From positions 27,832 to 65,311 of the forward strand of contig PLAY01000116.1 of the NCBI GenBank assembly GCA_003134375.1: DNA of 37,480 nucleotides, written 5' to 3'. Shown piece by piece: positions 17,064-24,379 of this stretch. Within the stretch, counting starts at the first letter, position 1; the number at the start of each line of letters is the position of its first letter. The notes beneath the pieces were generated by a model. The model had not been told where the DNA came from and made no database searches. It saw only the letters and a program-made list of their open reading frames with translations. The translations under genes and the position numbers were made by a program. The stretch comes from Limisphaerales bacterium. GTDB lineage: Bacteria > Verrucomicrobiota > Verrucomicrobiia > Limisphaerales > UBA11358.

Positions 17064-17430
17064 CCGGCTGTTTTGTTGAACCCGAACTCCGAAGTTTCGA
17101 AAGACCGGCCCCAGTTTTGAATGGGACAATTAATGAAATAGCTATTTCAATAATTGTACAAGCGGCATGATGGGTTGTTCAGAAAGCTGGCGGGGATCAA
17201 GGCCCTGTCGGAGCGCGCCCGTCCCCCGGACACAGCTACTGGCTGTTTTTGCTGGAACAAAGGCGGCAGAATTCCGGCATGTGACTGAAGCAACTTCGTA
17301 GCCGCGGACGTCAGTCCGTGCATTCTTTCCTGGGTAAAGATCAGCGCCGGCTCACGTCGGCGGCTACAGTTCAAGGGCACCGCATTTTGTTTTAGTTGAA
17401 ATTTTCCGCGGCAGCGTGTCCCCTCTGTAA
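17064..17430. other. Intergenic region before the MFS gene
   Basis: No gene seen. It holds repeat family C (17298-17367). An A+T-rich dyad near 17136-17160 (AATAGCTATTTCAATAATTG) may belong to a promoter, but no hexamer pair is convincing. Confidence 0.4.
17298..17367. repeat. Paired-arm inverted repeat (family C)
   Basis: Arms begin with GTAGCCGC (17298) and end with GCGGCTAC (17360-17367). Each arm has an inner hairpin: CGGACGTCAGTCCG at 17305-17318 and CCGGCTCACGTCGG at 17347-17360. The second base pair of the stem changes from G-C to C-G between arms, and one pair is G-T in the second arm. Same design as families A and B. Confidence 0.7.
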
Positions 17431-17439
17431 GTGTTGAAG

Positions 17440-18666
17440 ATGCTTCGCAAAGCCGAATATGTCGAACTGGCGGCCCTGTTCTTTCTTCAGCTGATGGCCG
17501 TTGCCATTTGGATGGTGCCGTTGAGCCTGGTGTTCGCTGCTCACGGTTTGCGCGGCCTCGCGCCCTACGCCTTTGCCGCCGCCGCCCTCGCGACCTTCAT
17601 TTCGCCATTGATCTTCGGCGCGATGGCCGACCGCCACGCTTCACCGGTAAAAGTATTGCGCGGACTTTCCGTGGCCAGCGCCGCCGCCATGACCCTCTTT
17701 GCCTGGAGTGTCAAACAAGGCTGGCCACCGGGAGTGGTGCTGGCGGTGGTCCAGATTTATGCGCTCTGCGCCGCTCCCACCGGAAGCATCATCACCGCCA
17801 TCATCTTTTCGCGCCTGCGAAATTCCCAGCGCGAGTACGGGCCGGTACGGGCCGGGGCGACCGCGGGCTGGATGGCCGGCTGCTGGCTGGTGAGCGCGCT
17901 GAATGCCGACGCTTCCACGCTGGCGGGATTCACCAGCGCGGCGACGTGGCTGGTGCTGGCGGCGTTTACCTTCCTGCTGCCCAGTGTGCCCCCGCCAAAA
18001 TCCGCCGGACATCCGACGCTGTTGCAACGACTCGGCTGGGACGCCTTCGTGTTGCTGAAAAACCACGACCATCGCGTGGTCTTCATCACCGTGGCCTTGT
18101 TCAGCATTCCGCTCGCGGCCTTTTATCCGTTCACGCCGCTCCACCTGCAAGCGCTCGGATTCAAGCACGTCTCCGCCTGGATGACGCTGGCGCAAACGAC
18201 GGAGCTGGTTGCCATGTTCGCGTTGGCCGGACTGTTTCTGCGCTGGCGATTGAAATGGATCTTTGCCGCCGGGCTGGGATTCGGCGTGCTGCGCTTCGCG
18301 CTATGCGCGCTCAATGGCCGGGCGTGGCTGCTGGCCGGCACCACCCTGCACGGTTTGTCCTTCACCCTGTATTTCATCACCGCCCAAATTTACATAGACG
18401 AACGGGTGGGTTCCGCGTGGCGGGCGCGGGCGCAGGCGTTGATGACGCTGATGACCAACGGCGTGGGCAACCTCATCGGCTATCTCGGCACCGGCTGGTG
18501 GTTTGCCGCATGCACGCGCCCGGCCGGCATGCGATGGTCATTATTCTGGGGCGTTCTGGCGGCAGCCGTGGCGGCGGTGCTGGTTTATTTTCTGACGGCG
18601 TATCGCGGGCAGGGCGTTGGGATAAATCGCACGAGAGAAAGCAAAGTTGACTTCCAAGCTTTGTGA
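17440..18666 (+). CDS. MFS transporter, nucleoside:H+ symporter-like
   Basis: About 408 residues with twelve hydrophobic segments. It starts 'RKAEYVELAALFFLQLMAVA', has the cytosolic loop 'GAMADRHASPVKVLRGLSV' after helix 2, and 'RLRNSQREYGPVRAGATAGW' in the fourth-to-fifth helix region, which match the NupG/XapB-like nucleoside permeases (MFS_1/NUP family). It would import nucleosides or sugars with protons across the inner membrane. GTG 17431 and TTG 17434 are in frame just before; I chose ATG 17440. There is no obvious operon partner. The gene is followed by inverted repeat family D and a convergent acetyltransferase gene. Confidence 0.78.
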   Translation: MLRKAEYVELAALFFLQLMAVAIWMVPLSLVFAAHGLRGLAPYAFAAAALATFISPLIFGAMADRHASPVKVLRGLSVASAAAMTLFAWSVKQGWPPGVVLAVVQIYALCAAPTGSIITAIIFSRLRNSQREYGPVRAGATAGWMAGCWLVSALNADASTLAGFTSAATWLVLAAFTFLLPSVPPPKSAGHPTLLQRLGWDAFVLLKNHDHRVVFITVALFSIPLAAFYPFTPLHLQALGFKHVSAWMTLAQTTELVAMFALAGLFLRWRLKWIFAAGLGFGVLRFALCALNGRAWLLAGTTLHGLSFTLYFITAQIYIDERVGSAWRARAQALMTLMTNGVGNLIGYLGTGWWFAACTRPAGMRWSLFWGVLAAAVAAVLVYFLTAYRGQGVGINRTRESKVDFQAL

Positions 18667-18688
18667 CCATGTGGCGGATTCAAAAGCA

Positions 18689-18766
18689 TCGGAGGGGCGA
18701 GTTATACGAGCCTCTGACTCATCGAATGCCTCTGAAAATGGGGGCTCGTGTAACTCGCCCCTCCGA
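18689..18766. repeat. Inverted repeat (family D) between convergent genes
   Basis: Arms 18689-18712 and 18743-18766 match at 23 of 24 positions when inverted; the arms start TCGGAGGGGCGAGTTA. Loop of 30 bases. It lies between the 3' ends of the MFS and GNAT genes and may act as a bidirectional terminator, though T runs are weak. Unlike families A, B, C and E the arms have no good inner hairpin. Confidence 0.75.
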
Positions 18767-18832
18767 CGAAAAATTGTTTTGAGACAGCCTCAACAGCTCG
18801 GCCCTGCCAATGCAACAATTTATCCGGCCAGA

Positions 18833-19366
18833 TCAGCCGGCGAGTTCCTTCGCCATGATGTAGTCGTCCATGACGAACCCGCCGCCGATGTCCGTAACCA
18901 CGGAATCCGCGGTGACGAAGCCATTTCGTTGGTAGGCGGCAATGGCCCGGGCGTTGCGTTTGTTCACGGAAAGAATCAGCCGGCACCCTGCCCCGGCCCG
19001 GACTTCATGCTCGACCTGTTGCAACAATCGGCTGCCCAATCCACGACCATGCATCTCCGCCAGGAGATAAAGCTTGTGCAGCTTGATGACACCCGATTCT
19101 GACGTCGGCCCGTAAGACGCAAAACCGGCCGGTTTGCCGTCCACGAGCAAAAGGTCATAGCGGATTCCTTGGGAACGGATTTCGTCGCGCAGTACGTCGA
19201 GCGAATACATCCTCGCCAGCATGTAATCAATTTGCTCGCTGGTGATGATGCCCGGATAGCACGCGCGCCAGATGACGCCGGCCAGTTCGGAAATGGCGGG
19301 CAGATGCTCCTCTTGGGCGCGGACAATCTGTGTGTTGTTCTGCGAAGTCGTGTTCACAAACACCAC
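18833..19366 (-). CDS. GNAT family N-acetyltransferase
   Basis: 177 residues. It transfers an acetyl group from acetyl-CoA to an unknown amine. The GNAT fold is complete: N-terminal 'IVRAQEEHLPAISELAGVIW', strand 4 'IKLHKLYLLAEMHGRGLGSR' containing the acetyl-CoA pyrophosphate loop 'HGRGLGSRLL', and C-terminal 'NARAIAAYQRNGF', the motif that completes the cofactor site. No membrane or signal sequence. The start must be a GTG (19366 or a few codons later), because no ATG exists in frame before the domain. It begins 4 bp after the CBM48 gene on the same strand, so the two are probably cotranscribed and may be translationally coupled. Target unknown. Confidence 0.82.
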   Translation of the reverse strand: MVFVNTTSQNNTQIVRAQEEHLPAISELAGVIWRACYPGIITSEQIDYMLARMYSLDVLRDEIRSQGIRYDLLLVDGKPAGFASYGPTSESGVIKLHKLYLLAEMHGRGLGSRLLQQVEHEVRAGAGCRLILSVNKRNARAIAAYQRNGFVTADSVVTDIGGGFVMDDYIMAKELAG

Positions 19367-19370
19367 GCCA

Positions 19371-19808
19371 TCATTTCGTCTGCGCGAAAAGCATGAACAG
19401 GCGCGGCCCGCGGCTGGTCATCATCTGGTATCGTTTCTCCTGCGGGCTATGCGGGACGGCCAGCCCGTCGCTGTTCTTGTCATGGGCCGGCTGGCCGTCC
19501 ACGAGCAGCATGTAATGGTGCGTCTTGTGGGCGGGTACGTCGGGAATGGTCACCTGCCACCCGTCCGCCTTGTGATCGCGAGTCAGCGGCACCTTCTGCC
19601 AGTTGGTGAATGTGCCAACAATTTCGACCGTGACCGGCGCCTGCATCCGGTCCTCCGGCAACTGCCAGCGAAATATCTTCGCGTAAGTCGGTTTGGGAGC
19701 GGCGGGTGCCTTGCCGGCCAGCGCCGAACGTACCACCGGCTCCGGCACTGGCGGCTCGTGCTTGTGCGGCGGCTTCTTGATGAAAGCGTTCCCGAAATTT
19801 TGAGTCAT
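19371..19808 (-). CDS. CBM48 / AMPK glycogen-binding domain protein
   Basis: 145 residues with no signal peptide. Residues about 45-120 form an isoamylase-N/AMPK-beta-like beta sandwich: 'VTVEIVGTFTNWQKVPL', 'GWQVTIPDVPAHKTHHYMLL' and 'VDGQPAHDKNSDG', the layout that binds alpha-glucans such as glycogen. The N-terminal 40 residues are proline-rich ('HKHEPPVPEPVV'). Standalone proteins of this kind occur in many bacteria and may anchor partners to glycogen; the role here is unknown. It is first in a two-gene unit with the GNAT gene. No Shine-Dalgarno sequence is seen before the ATG. Confidence 0.8.
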   Translation of the reverse strand: MTQNFGNAFIKKPPHKHEPPVPEPVVRSALAGKAPAAPKPTYAKIFRWQLPEDRMQAPVTVEIVGTFTNWQKVPLTRDHKADGWQVTIPDVPAHKTHHYMLLVDGQPAHDKNSDGLAVPHSPQEKRYQMMTSRGPRLFMLFAQTK

Positions 19809-19893
19809 ACAACAATATCCAATGGAATTTATCTCATTGTCGTCCCCAACACAAACCGGGAAGAAGAAAAACGGGGCTGTTGCATGTCAAAGT

Positions 19894-21120
19894 CTATTTG
19901 CGACCGCGAAACTCATCCATCAATTTCAGGATGCCTTCGCGGATTTCAAACAATTCCTTGCGCGCTTCGGCGATCATCTTCTCCGACAGCAATTTCTTCG
20001 GCGCAACGGCCTCCAGCCCCGCCTGCGCCTGGTGCAGATGGTCGAGCGCGCGCTTCAGGTAGGCAACGGTGAATGCGCCGTCACGCGGCCCGTGGCCTTG
20101 GGCAACGCCATGCAACGCGCCGCCGAGTTTTACACCCGCAGTTTGAAATTCAAAAACGAATTGCTGCAAATCTTCGTCTTCGGACTCCTTGAGGCCCAGT
20201 TCATCGCATTCGTGCCAGACCTTCATCGCACTTTCATGACAGCGATGCTGGAGCGGATGCCGGATGTCACCGCGAGCGGTGCGAATCCAGTCTATGCCTT
20301 CCCGGTGCGGTTCAGGTTCGGGCAACGGTTCGTTCGCGGCTTCCTCACAAATACGGTTCATCTCCTCCACTGACATCCGCTCATCGTCATCCACGCCCGC
20401 CGCGCCGAAGCCTTCAGGCGAAGGCGGGTCCTCGGAAATCCAGCCCATTTCCTTCGCAATTTTCTCCTCGGCCTCGTCGGAATCGCCGTATTTCTCCCGC
20501 AACTCCATGTACTTGTCCGTGCGGGCGTCGCACTCCTTCATGAACTTTTCGTAATCGTGCTCGTCCCATTCCGCCTCCGGGTCCTTCTGCCCGCGCTTTT
20601 GCTTTTCCAACGCGTCGTTCAATTGCTTGGAGAACATTTCCCAGCCCGACTCGGCGTCCTGGGCGCGCTGCTTTTCCTCGGCGGGCGTCAGCCGCCACTC
20701 CGGCGCGGAAATGTTCAACTCGTAATCCGCGCTCTCAATGACGACCCGCCCGTTGCCTTCGCTGAACCATTCGAGATAAAGCGCGTTGGCGATGCGTTCC
20801 GGCGGTTTCTCGCCGCGATCAATCATGCCAAACGCCTCCTCGTCGGGAATTGTGAACACGCGCACCTTTTGCGACGCCGAAAGATTGCCGATCCGGCCGC
20901 GTTGAAGCGGATTGAAAGCCGGTTTCTTGCGCATCGGAAAAGTTTTGGCGGGATTCTTGAACTTGAGCAGACAGCCCGCGAGGTCGGGGCAGGCGTTGCC
21001 TTCAAGCTCGAGTTTCACCGGCTCGTCAAGGCCATCAAGCCAAAGTTTGCCGCGCACGCGGCCCTTCACGCGGTTGTCAATCTCGCCGCGAATCACGCTG
21101 TCCTGAATGCGCCAAGCCAT
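19894..21120 (-). CDS. Conserved protein of unknown function (408 residues)
   Basis: I do not recognise a named family. The N-terminal 130 residues look beta-rich ('IRGEIDNRVKGRVRGKLWL', 'YELNISAPEW') and mention a cysteine pair 'CPDLAGCLLKF'. A long, highly charged helical middle follows (about 140-270; 'KQKRGQKDPEAEWDEHDYEK'-like) with acidic clusters and probable coiled coil, then a predicted helical C-terminal domain from 'GIDWIRTARGDIRHPLQHRC' onward. No signal peptide or membrane segment. It lies downstream of DUF1186-like and DUF2293 genes on the same strand but after a hairpin and about 195 bp. A 54-bp degraded copy of its 5' end sits at 23345-23398, so the gene has been duplicated in part. 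Confidence 0.6.
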   Translation of the reverse strand: MAWRIQDSVIRGEIDNRVKGRVRGKLWLDGLDEPVKLELEGNACPDLAGCLLKFKNPAKTFPMRKKPAFNPLQRGRIGNLSASQKVRVFTIPDEEAFGMIDRGEKPPERIANALYLEWFSEGNGRVVIESADYELNISAPEWRLTPAEEKQRAQDAESGWEMFSKQLNDALEKQKRGQKDPEAEWDEHDYEKFMKECDARTDKYMELREKYGDSDEAEEKIAKEMGWISEDPPSPEGFGAAGVDDDERMSVEEMNRICEEAANEPLPEPEPHREGIDWIRTARGDIRHPLQHRCHESAMKVWHECDELGLKESEDEDLQQFVFEFQTAGVKLGGALHGVAQGHGPRDGAFTVAYLKRALDHLHQAQAGLEAVAPKKLLSEKMIAEARKELFEIREGILKLMDEFRGRK

Positions 21121-21282
21121 GCCGCAGAATAATCACAACGCCCGCGCCGGGCAAAAGTGTTTTTTAACCACGGATGAACACTGATGGACACGGATTCCAT
21201 CCAACTGCTAAAAACACGAACCACACGAAAGGTGGCGCGAGGCTACTGGCGAGGTTTTCTTCCCACTCGCATGAGACATGCA

Positions 21283-21310
21283 AAACTTTGCTTCAGGTGA
21301 AGCAAAGTTT
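21283..21310. terminator. Perfect 12-bp hairpin after the DUF2293 gene
   Basis: Arms AAACTTTGCTTC (21283-21294) and GAAGCAAAGTTT (21299-21310), 4-base loop. On the minus strand it follows the DUF2293 stop by 5 bp and ends in TTTT. A plausible though T-poor terminator. The 160 bp beyond it, up to 21120, hold phylum-style filler sequence and no gene. Confidence 0.6.
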
Positions 21311-21315
21311 CGTCA

Positions 21316-22038
21316 TCAATTGTGCCCCAGCCACACAGGAGATTCCCAGCGAGCCAGCCGCTTTTCAATTTCACTGCGAACCATTTCCCGCGCCTGCTGC
21401 CGGTCACCGTATTGCATGAGGAGTTCGTCGTAGCGGGTGTGTTCGTGCCGGATGTGAGCGATGACCGCCAGCCGCAGGGCCTGCGGCTCGAAATCTTTCG
21501 CCGCCGCCGAACGTCCGACGCGGCCTGAATGTTTCTGACAGGTCCACGTTGCGATGCGCGCCGCCTCCTTCGGCGGACAACCCGGGAACAGCTCCTTCAG
21601 CTTTGCCGTGACCGCCGACTGGTATTCCAGATCCTCGTTCTCACGGCGTTCCGCCGCCCGCTCGCGTTGCCGGGCGCGGCGATCCTCGTCAGCCAGACAC
21701 TCCTCCTCCGCCAGCCGCAGGGCCTCAGCGGTGATGAGGATTCCCTGGCGTTCGTAGCGTTTGCGGGCACGCGCCCATTGGACGACCACGGCGCGCAACG
21801 GCGAATGCTTCGTGGCCCGGCGCGTGAGGGCCGTATTGCCGCTTGGCAGATACTCCAGATGCGCAAGATCGGCGCAGGTCATGCAAAGCGCTTTTTCGTT
21901 CTCGATCCGAATCCAGCGCCCCGACCCCAGTTCCTCGCCACACTCGGCGCATTTCGTGTCGCGGCGGATGATGAAGACGACAATGTCTTTGGATTCACCG
22001 GGTGGAGCGTCCTGGGGTTCGGGATGTGTCCGGGTCAT
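21316..22038 (-). CDS. DUF2293 domain protein with N-terminal zinc-ribbon-like motif
   Basis: 240 residues. The N-terminal part has two cysteine pairs, 'CAECGEELGSG' and 'CMTCADL', about 20 residues apart, which could bind zinc. A basic, helical middle (about 80-150) is rich in arginine and glutamate ('RRARQRERAAERRENED'). The C-terminal 85 residues match DUF2293: 'LFPGCPPKEAARIA', 'HSGRVGRSAAAK', 'RLAVIAHIRHEHTRYDELL' and 'ARE.V'. The function of the family is unknown; the ribbon plus basic helix suggest nucleic acid binding, which is inference. AGGA about 10 bases before the ATG lies inside the last codons of the upstream SEC-C gene, only 6 bp away, so the pair is one operon with possible coupling. 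Confidence 0.78.
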   Translation of the reverse strand: MTRTHPEPQDAPPGESKDIVVFIIRRDTKCAECGEELGSGRWIRIENEKALCMTCADLAHLEYLPSGNTALTRRATKHSPLRAVVVQWARARKRYERQGILITAEALRLAEEECLADEDRRARQRERAAERRENEDLEYQSAVTAKLKELFPGCPPKEAARIATWTCQKHSGRVGRSAAAKDFEPQALRLAVIAHIRHEHTRYDELLMQYGDRQQAREMVRSEIEKRLARWESPVWLGHN

Positions 22039-22044
22039 GATGAT

Positions 22045-23202
22045 CTATCCTCCACAGCACTTCTTGTATTTTTTCCCACTGCCGCAGGGACAGGGATCGT
22101 TGCGGCCAACTTTCGGCGGGGCGATGTAGGGAACGTTGATGGTTTTGCCGGGATCCAAGACGTCAAGCTCCTGTTCGAGTTCTTCCGCCGCCATGCCGGC
22201 CCGAAATTCATCGCCGAGCCTCGTCAATGCGTTCGGCCTGGGTGGATGCTCGCGTTGCGCCTTCAGTCCAAATTCAATCTGGACGTCTTCCACATCACCC
22301 AGCACCGATTCATCCACGCGCCCCGAAGCGAACGCGCCCTCAATGACCGGCATCGCCTCGACCGCGCGCAAATCCCACAACGGCGAAATCAAAAACGCGT
22401 TTAATGTCTCCGATTGTTCGGCGAACTTCTCCAACTGCACCGTCAACCGCGCCACACAGTCCGCCCTCAATTCGGGATTTGTTTTTCCCACGCAACCGAT
22501 GGTATCCGCCGCCGCCACGCGCGCCCATTCACCGTGCGCCGGGTTGGCGAGAAAATCCGTGACCGGCGACAGCACCGGCGCCCCGAACCGCGCGAGCGCA
22601 TCGGGCAAATCGGCGTTGATCCAGTCATCAATGTCCTCGTCGGCGCGGCGGAAAAGTTCCACCAGCGGCGCGATGGCTTCCTCCGCGCGCAATTGCGCCA
22701 GCGTCCGCCAGGCATGGACCGGCGCCCAAACAATCGGACTGTCCTGCGGACCATTGTGCAGTTGATAATCCGTCGCCATGCGGATCAAGGCCGGCACGTC
22801 GTTGAGCGAAAGACCCAATCCGGCGTAGTCCAAGACAATGTGGCGTTGTGGTTCGCCCAGGGAAAGCAACTGTTTCACCGGCGGAAGATAAAGGTCTTCC
22901 GTGATGACCACGTCCGGGTCAATCACCACTTCTTCGCCGCAGAGTTCGAGCCATCCGGCCACGACCCGCGGATGCCGCCGGCCAAACACGAAGACAGCTT
23001 TCCCCGGCTCGGCCAGGGGCGCTGCTTCCGGCGGATTGAATGAGAACGGAACCTTGTCCTCAGTCAGACAATCGCGCAATTCCCCGACCTCGGCTTCGTC
23101 ATAGTGGATGAACAGGCCGACTGCGCCATCGGCTTTCAAAATCACAGGCGGTGGATTCGTCGTGGGCGATGGGTTCGTCTCGTTTTTAAGCTCGCTGCTC
23201 AC
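22045..23202 (-). CDS. DUF1186-like protein with C-terminal SEC-C motif
   Basis: 385 residues. The central region (about 110-310) is helical and repeat-like, resembling DUF1186/HEAT-type proteins: '[20 protein letters not shown]', '[20 protein letters not shown]', '[20 protein letters not shown]'. The end is a SEC-C zinc motif, '[19 protein letters not shown]', as on SecA and many stand-alone proteins. The N-terminal 100 residues contain '[20 protein letters not shown]' and are less clear. Cytoplasmic. Function unknown; SEC-C domains bind zinc and often ribosome- or translocon-linked targets. The start is a GTG, since no ATG is available before the conserved part. It is first gene of the unit with DUF2293. 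Confidence 0.75.
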   Translation of the reverse strand: MSSELKNETNPSPTTNPPPVILKADGAVGLFIHYDEAEVGELRDCLTEDKVPFSFNPPEAAPLAEPGKAVFVFGRRHPRVVAGWLELCGEEVVIDPDVVITEDLYLPPVKQLLSLGEPQRHIVLDYAGLGLSLNDVPALIRMATDYQLHNGPQDSPIVWAPVHAWRTLAQLRAEEAIAPLVELFRRADEDIDDWINADLPDALARFGAPVLSPVTDFLANPAHGEWARVAAADTIGCVGKTNPELRADCVARLTVQLEKFAEQSETLNAFLISPLWDLRAVEAMPVIEGAFASGRVDESVLGDVEDVQIEFGLKAQREHPPRPNALTRLGDEFRAGMAAEELEQELDVLDPGKTINVPYIAPPKVGRNDPCPCGSGKKYKKCCGG

Positions 23203-23344
23203 GGCGAAACCGTATCAAACACGCCGACGCGGATAAATGCCAAAACAATTTTCAACGGCTGATAAACGCTGATGACTTCTCAACGCCAAGTCGCCAAGTC
23301 GCGGAGACGCAGTGAACCACGAAAAACACGCTCGTCACGCCGAT

Positions 23345-23398
23345 TTTGCCGCGCACGCGGCCTTTGACACGGTTATCATTCTCACCCCGAATCACGCT
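23345..23398 (-). pseudogene. Degraded copy of the 5' end of the 408-residue gene
   Basis: These 54 bp match 21046-21099, the first codons of the gene at 19894-21120, at 47 positions with no gaps. The match stops before the start codon of the parent gene, and the sequence then runs directly into the RT fragment at about 23399. It marks an old duplication or recombination joint. The 140 bp from 23203 to 23344 hold no gene, only filler such as two CCAAGTCG copies near 23286-23300. Confidence 0.75.
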
Positions 23399-23658
23399 AG
23401 CCCAATAGCAATGTTTCCATCACAAAGAGCTGGGGCCTCAGCAAATGCTGCCAAAACCCAATACTGAACGAAGGGTAAATGGCGATATGAAGAACCGGTG
23501 ACGAGTTGTTGAAATGCTTCACCTACCTGTTCCGGCCGTTTCTTGTCGTATGCATGGACGAGATAACGCACCACGTCAGGGAACACTGTATGCGTCTGAG
23601 CGACCACGTCTAGTTTTCCGTGCCGGGTTCTGAAATCATGGCGGCATGGATACATCAA
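23392..23658 (-). pseudogene. C-terminal fragment of a reverse-transcriptase-like protein
   Basis: 88 codons including 'FPDVVRYLVHAYDKKRPEQV', 'GEAFQQLV' and 'YRHLPFVQYWVLAAFAEAPA'. This resembles the helical HEAT-like C-terminal region of defence-type reverse transcriptases; the call is from memory and moderate. The first residues overlap the start of IS66 tnpA on the other strand, and the last run into the degraded copy at 23345-23398. A matching N-terminal RT fragment lies at 26491-26883 in the same orientation. No catalytic motif remains in this piece. Confidence 0.5.
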
Positions 23659-23969
23659 AAACTGGATCAGGCCGGCGGCGTTGGACTTCTAAACAGCGGC
23701 AACGATTTCTGGCGCGGTTTCATCAAAGCCAATTAACCCAACACGATTTCGCCACCCAGCATGGCGTCGGGTTGTCCACCCTGAGCAAGTGGTTACGTTT
23801 GGAACGTGACGCCGTTCCCGCGAAGGTGAAGTTTAAAGAAATGCGTTTGCCCAGCCCAGCCTCGCGCTGGCCGGTTGAAGTCGTCAGCCCACAAGGTTGG
23901 GTTGTGCGGTTGCAAAACAGCTCAGATGTGCAGCAGTTGCCCGAATTGTTACGGGCGCTGCCATGCTGA
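23646..23969 (+). CDS. tnpA: IS66 accessory protein TnpA (helix-turn-helix)
   Basis: 107 residues. The N-terminal helix-turn-helix region 'RRRWTSKQRQRFLARFHQSQ' and 'QHDFATQHGVGLSTLSKWL' match the small DNA-binding TnpA/OrfA of IS66 elements; the C-terminal half ('PVEVVSPQGWVVRL...LPELLRAL') is typical too. It is needed with TnpB for efficient transposition in studied members, by an unknown mechanism. The stop TGA overlaps the tnpB start (ATGCTGA), so translation is coupled. Confidence 0.85.
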   Translation: MDTSKTGSGRRRWTSKQRQRFLARFHQSQLTQHDFATQHGVGLSTLSKWLRLERDAVPAKVKFKEMRLPSPASRWPVEVVSPQGWVVRLQNSSDVQQLPELLRALPC

Positions 23970-24298
23970 GTGTCACCAGCGCGACACGGGTGTTGGTCGC
24001 CACTACGCCGGTGGATTTGCGCGGCAGTTTCAACCGGCTCTACAGTCTGGTCGTGGAGCAACTTAAAGCCGACCCGTTGTCCGGTCACCTGTTCGTATTT
24101 ACCAATGGACGGCGGAACCGGATCAAGGTGCTTTACTGGGACGGGGATGGTTTATGGGTTTGTGCCAAGCGATTGGAACAAGGACGATTCACCTGGCCGG
24201 TGAGTGAAAATGGACAGGTTGATTTGCGTGGCGAGGAGTTCAGCGCGTTGATTCATGGGTTGGAAGTGCGCTCGAAAAAGAACTGGTATCGGCGTTGA
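23963..24298 (+). CDS. tnpB: IS66 accessory protein TnpB
   Basis: 111 residues, the OrfB family of IS66 (unrelated to the IS200/IS605 TnpB nuclease). Conserved core 'VDLRGSFNRLYSLVVEQLKA', 'GHLFVFTNGRRNRIKVLYWD' and 'GLWVCAKRLEQGRF' is present in full. I placed the start at ATG 23963, which overlaps the tnpA stop by 7 bp; a longer in-frame opening to 23897 lies inside tnpA and is unlikely. Confidence 0.88.
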   Translation: MLSVTSATRVLVATTPVDLRGSFNRLYSLVVEQLKADPLSGHLFVFTNGRRNRIKVLYWDGDGLWVCAKRLEQGRFTWPVSENGQVDLRGEEFSALIHGLEVRSKKNWYRR

Positions 24299-24379
24299 AC
24301 TACGAACTGAAAAGTATTTTCAAAAATCTTTCGCTCCAGTGAAACTTTTTCCGTGGCGTGTGTCTATCAATGCGAGCCG

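Noticed and set aside
23897-23962. Longer N-terminus for IS66 tnpB
   Set aside because: It lies inside tnpA in another frame, and the family start fits the ATG at 23963.
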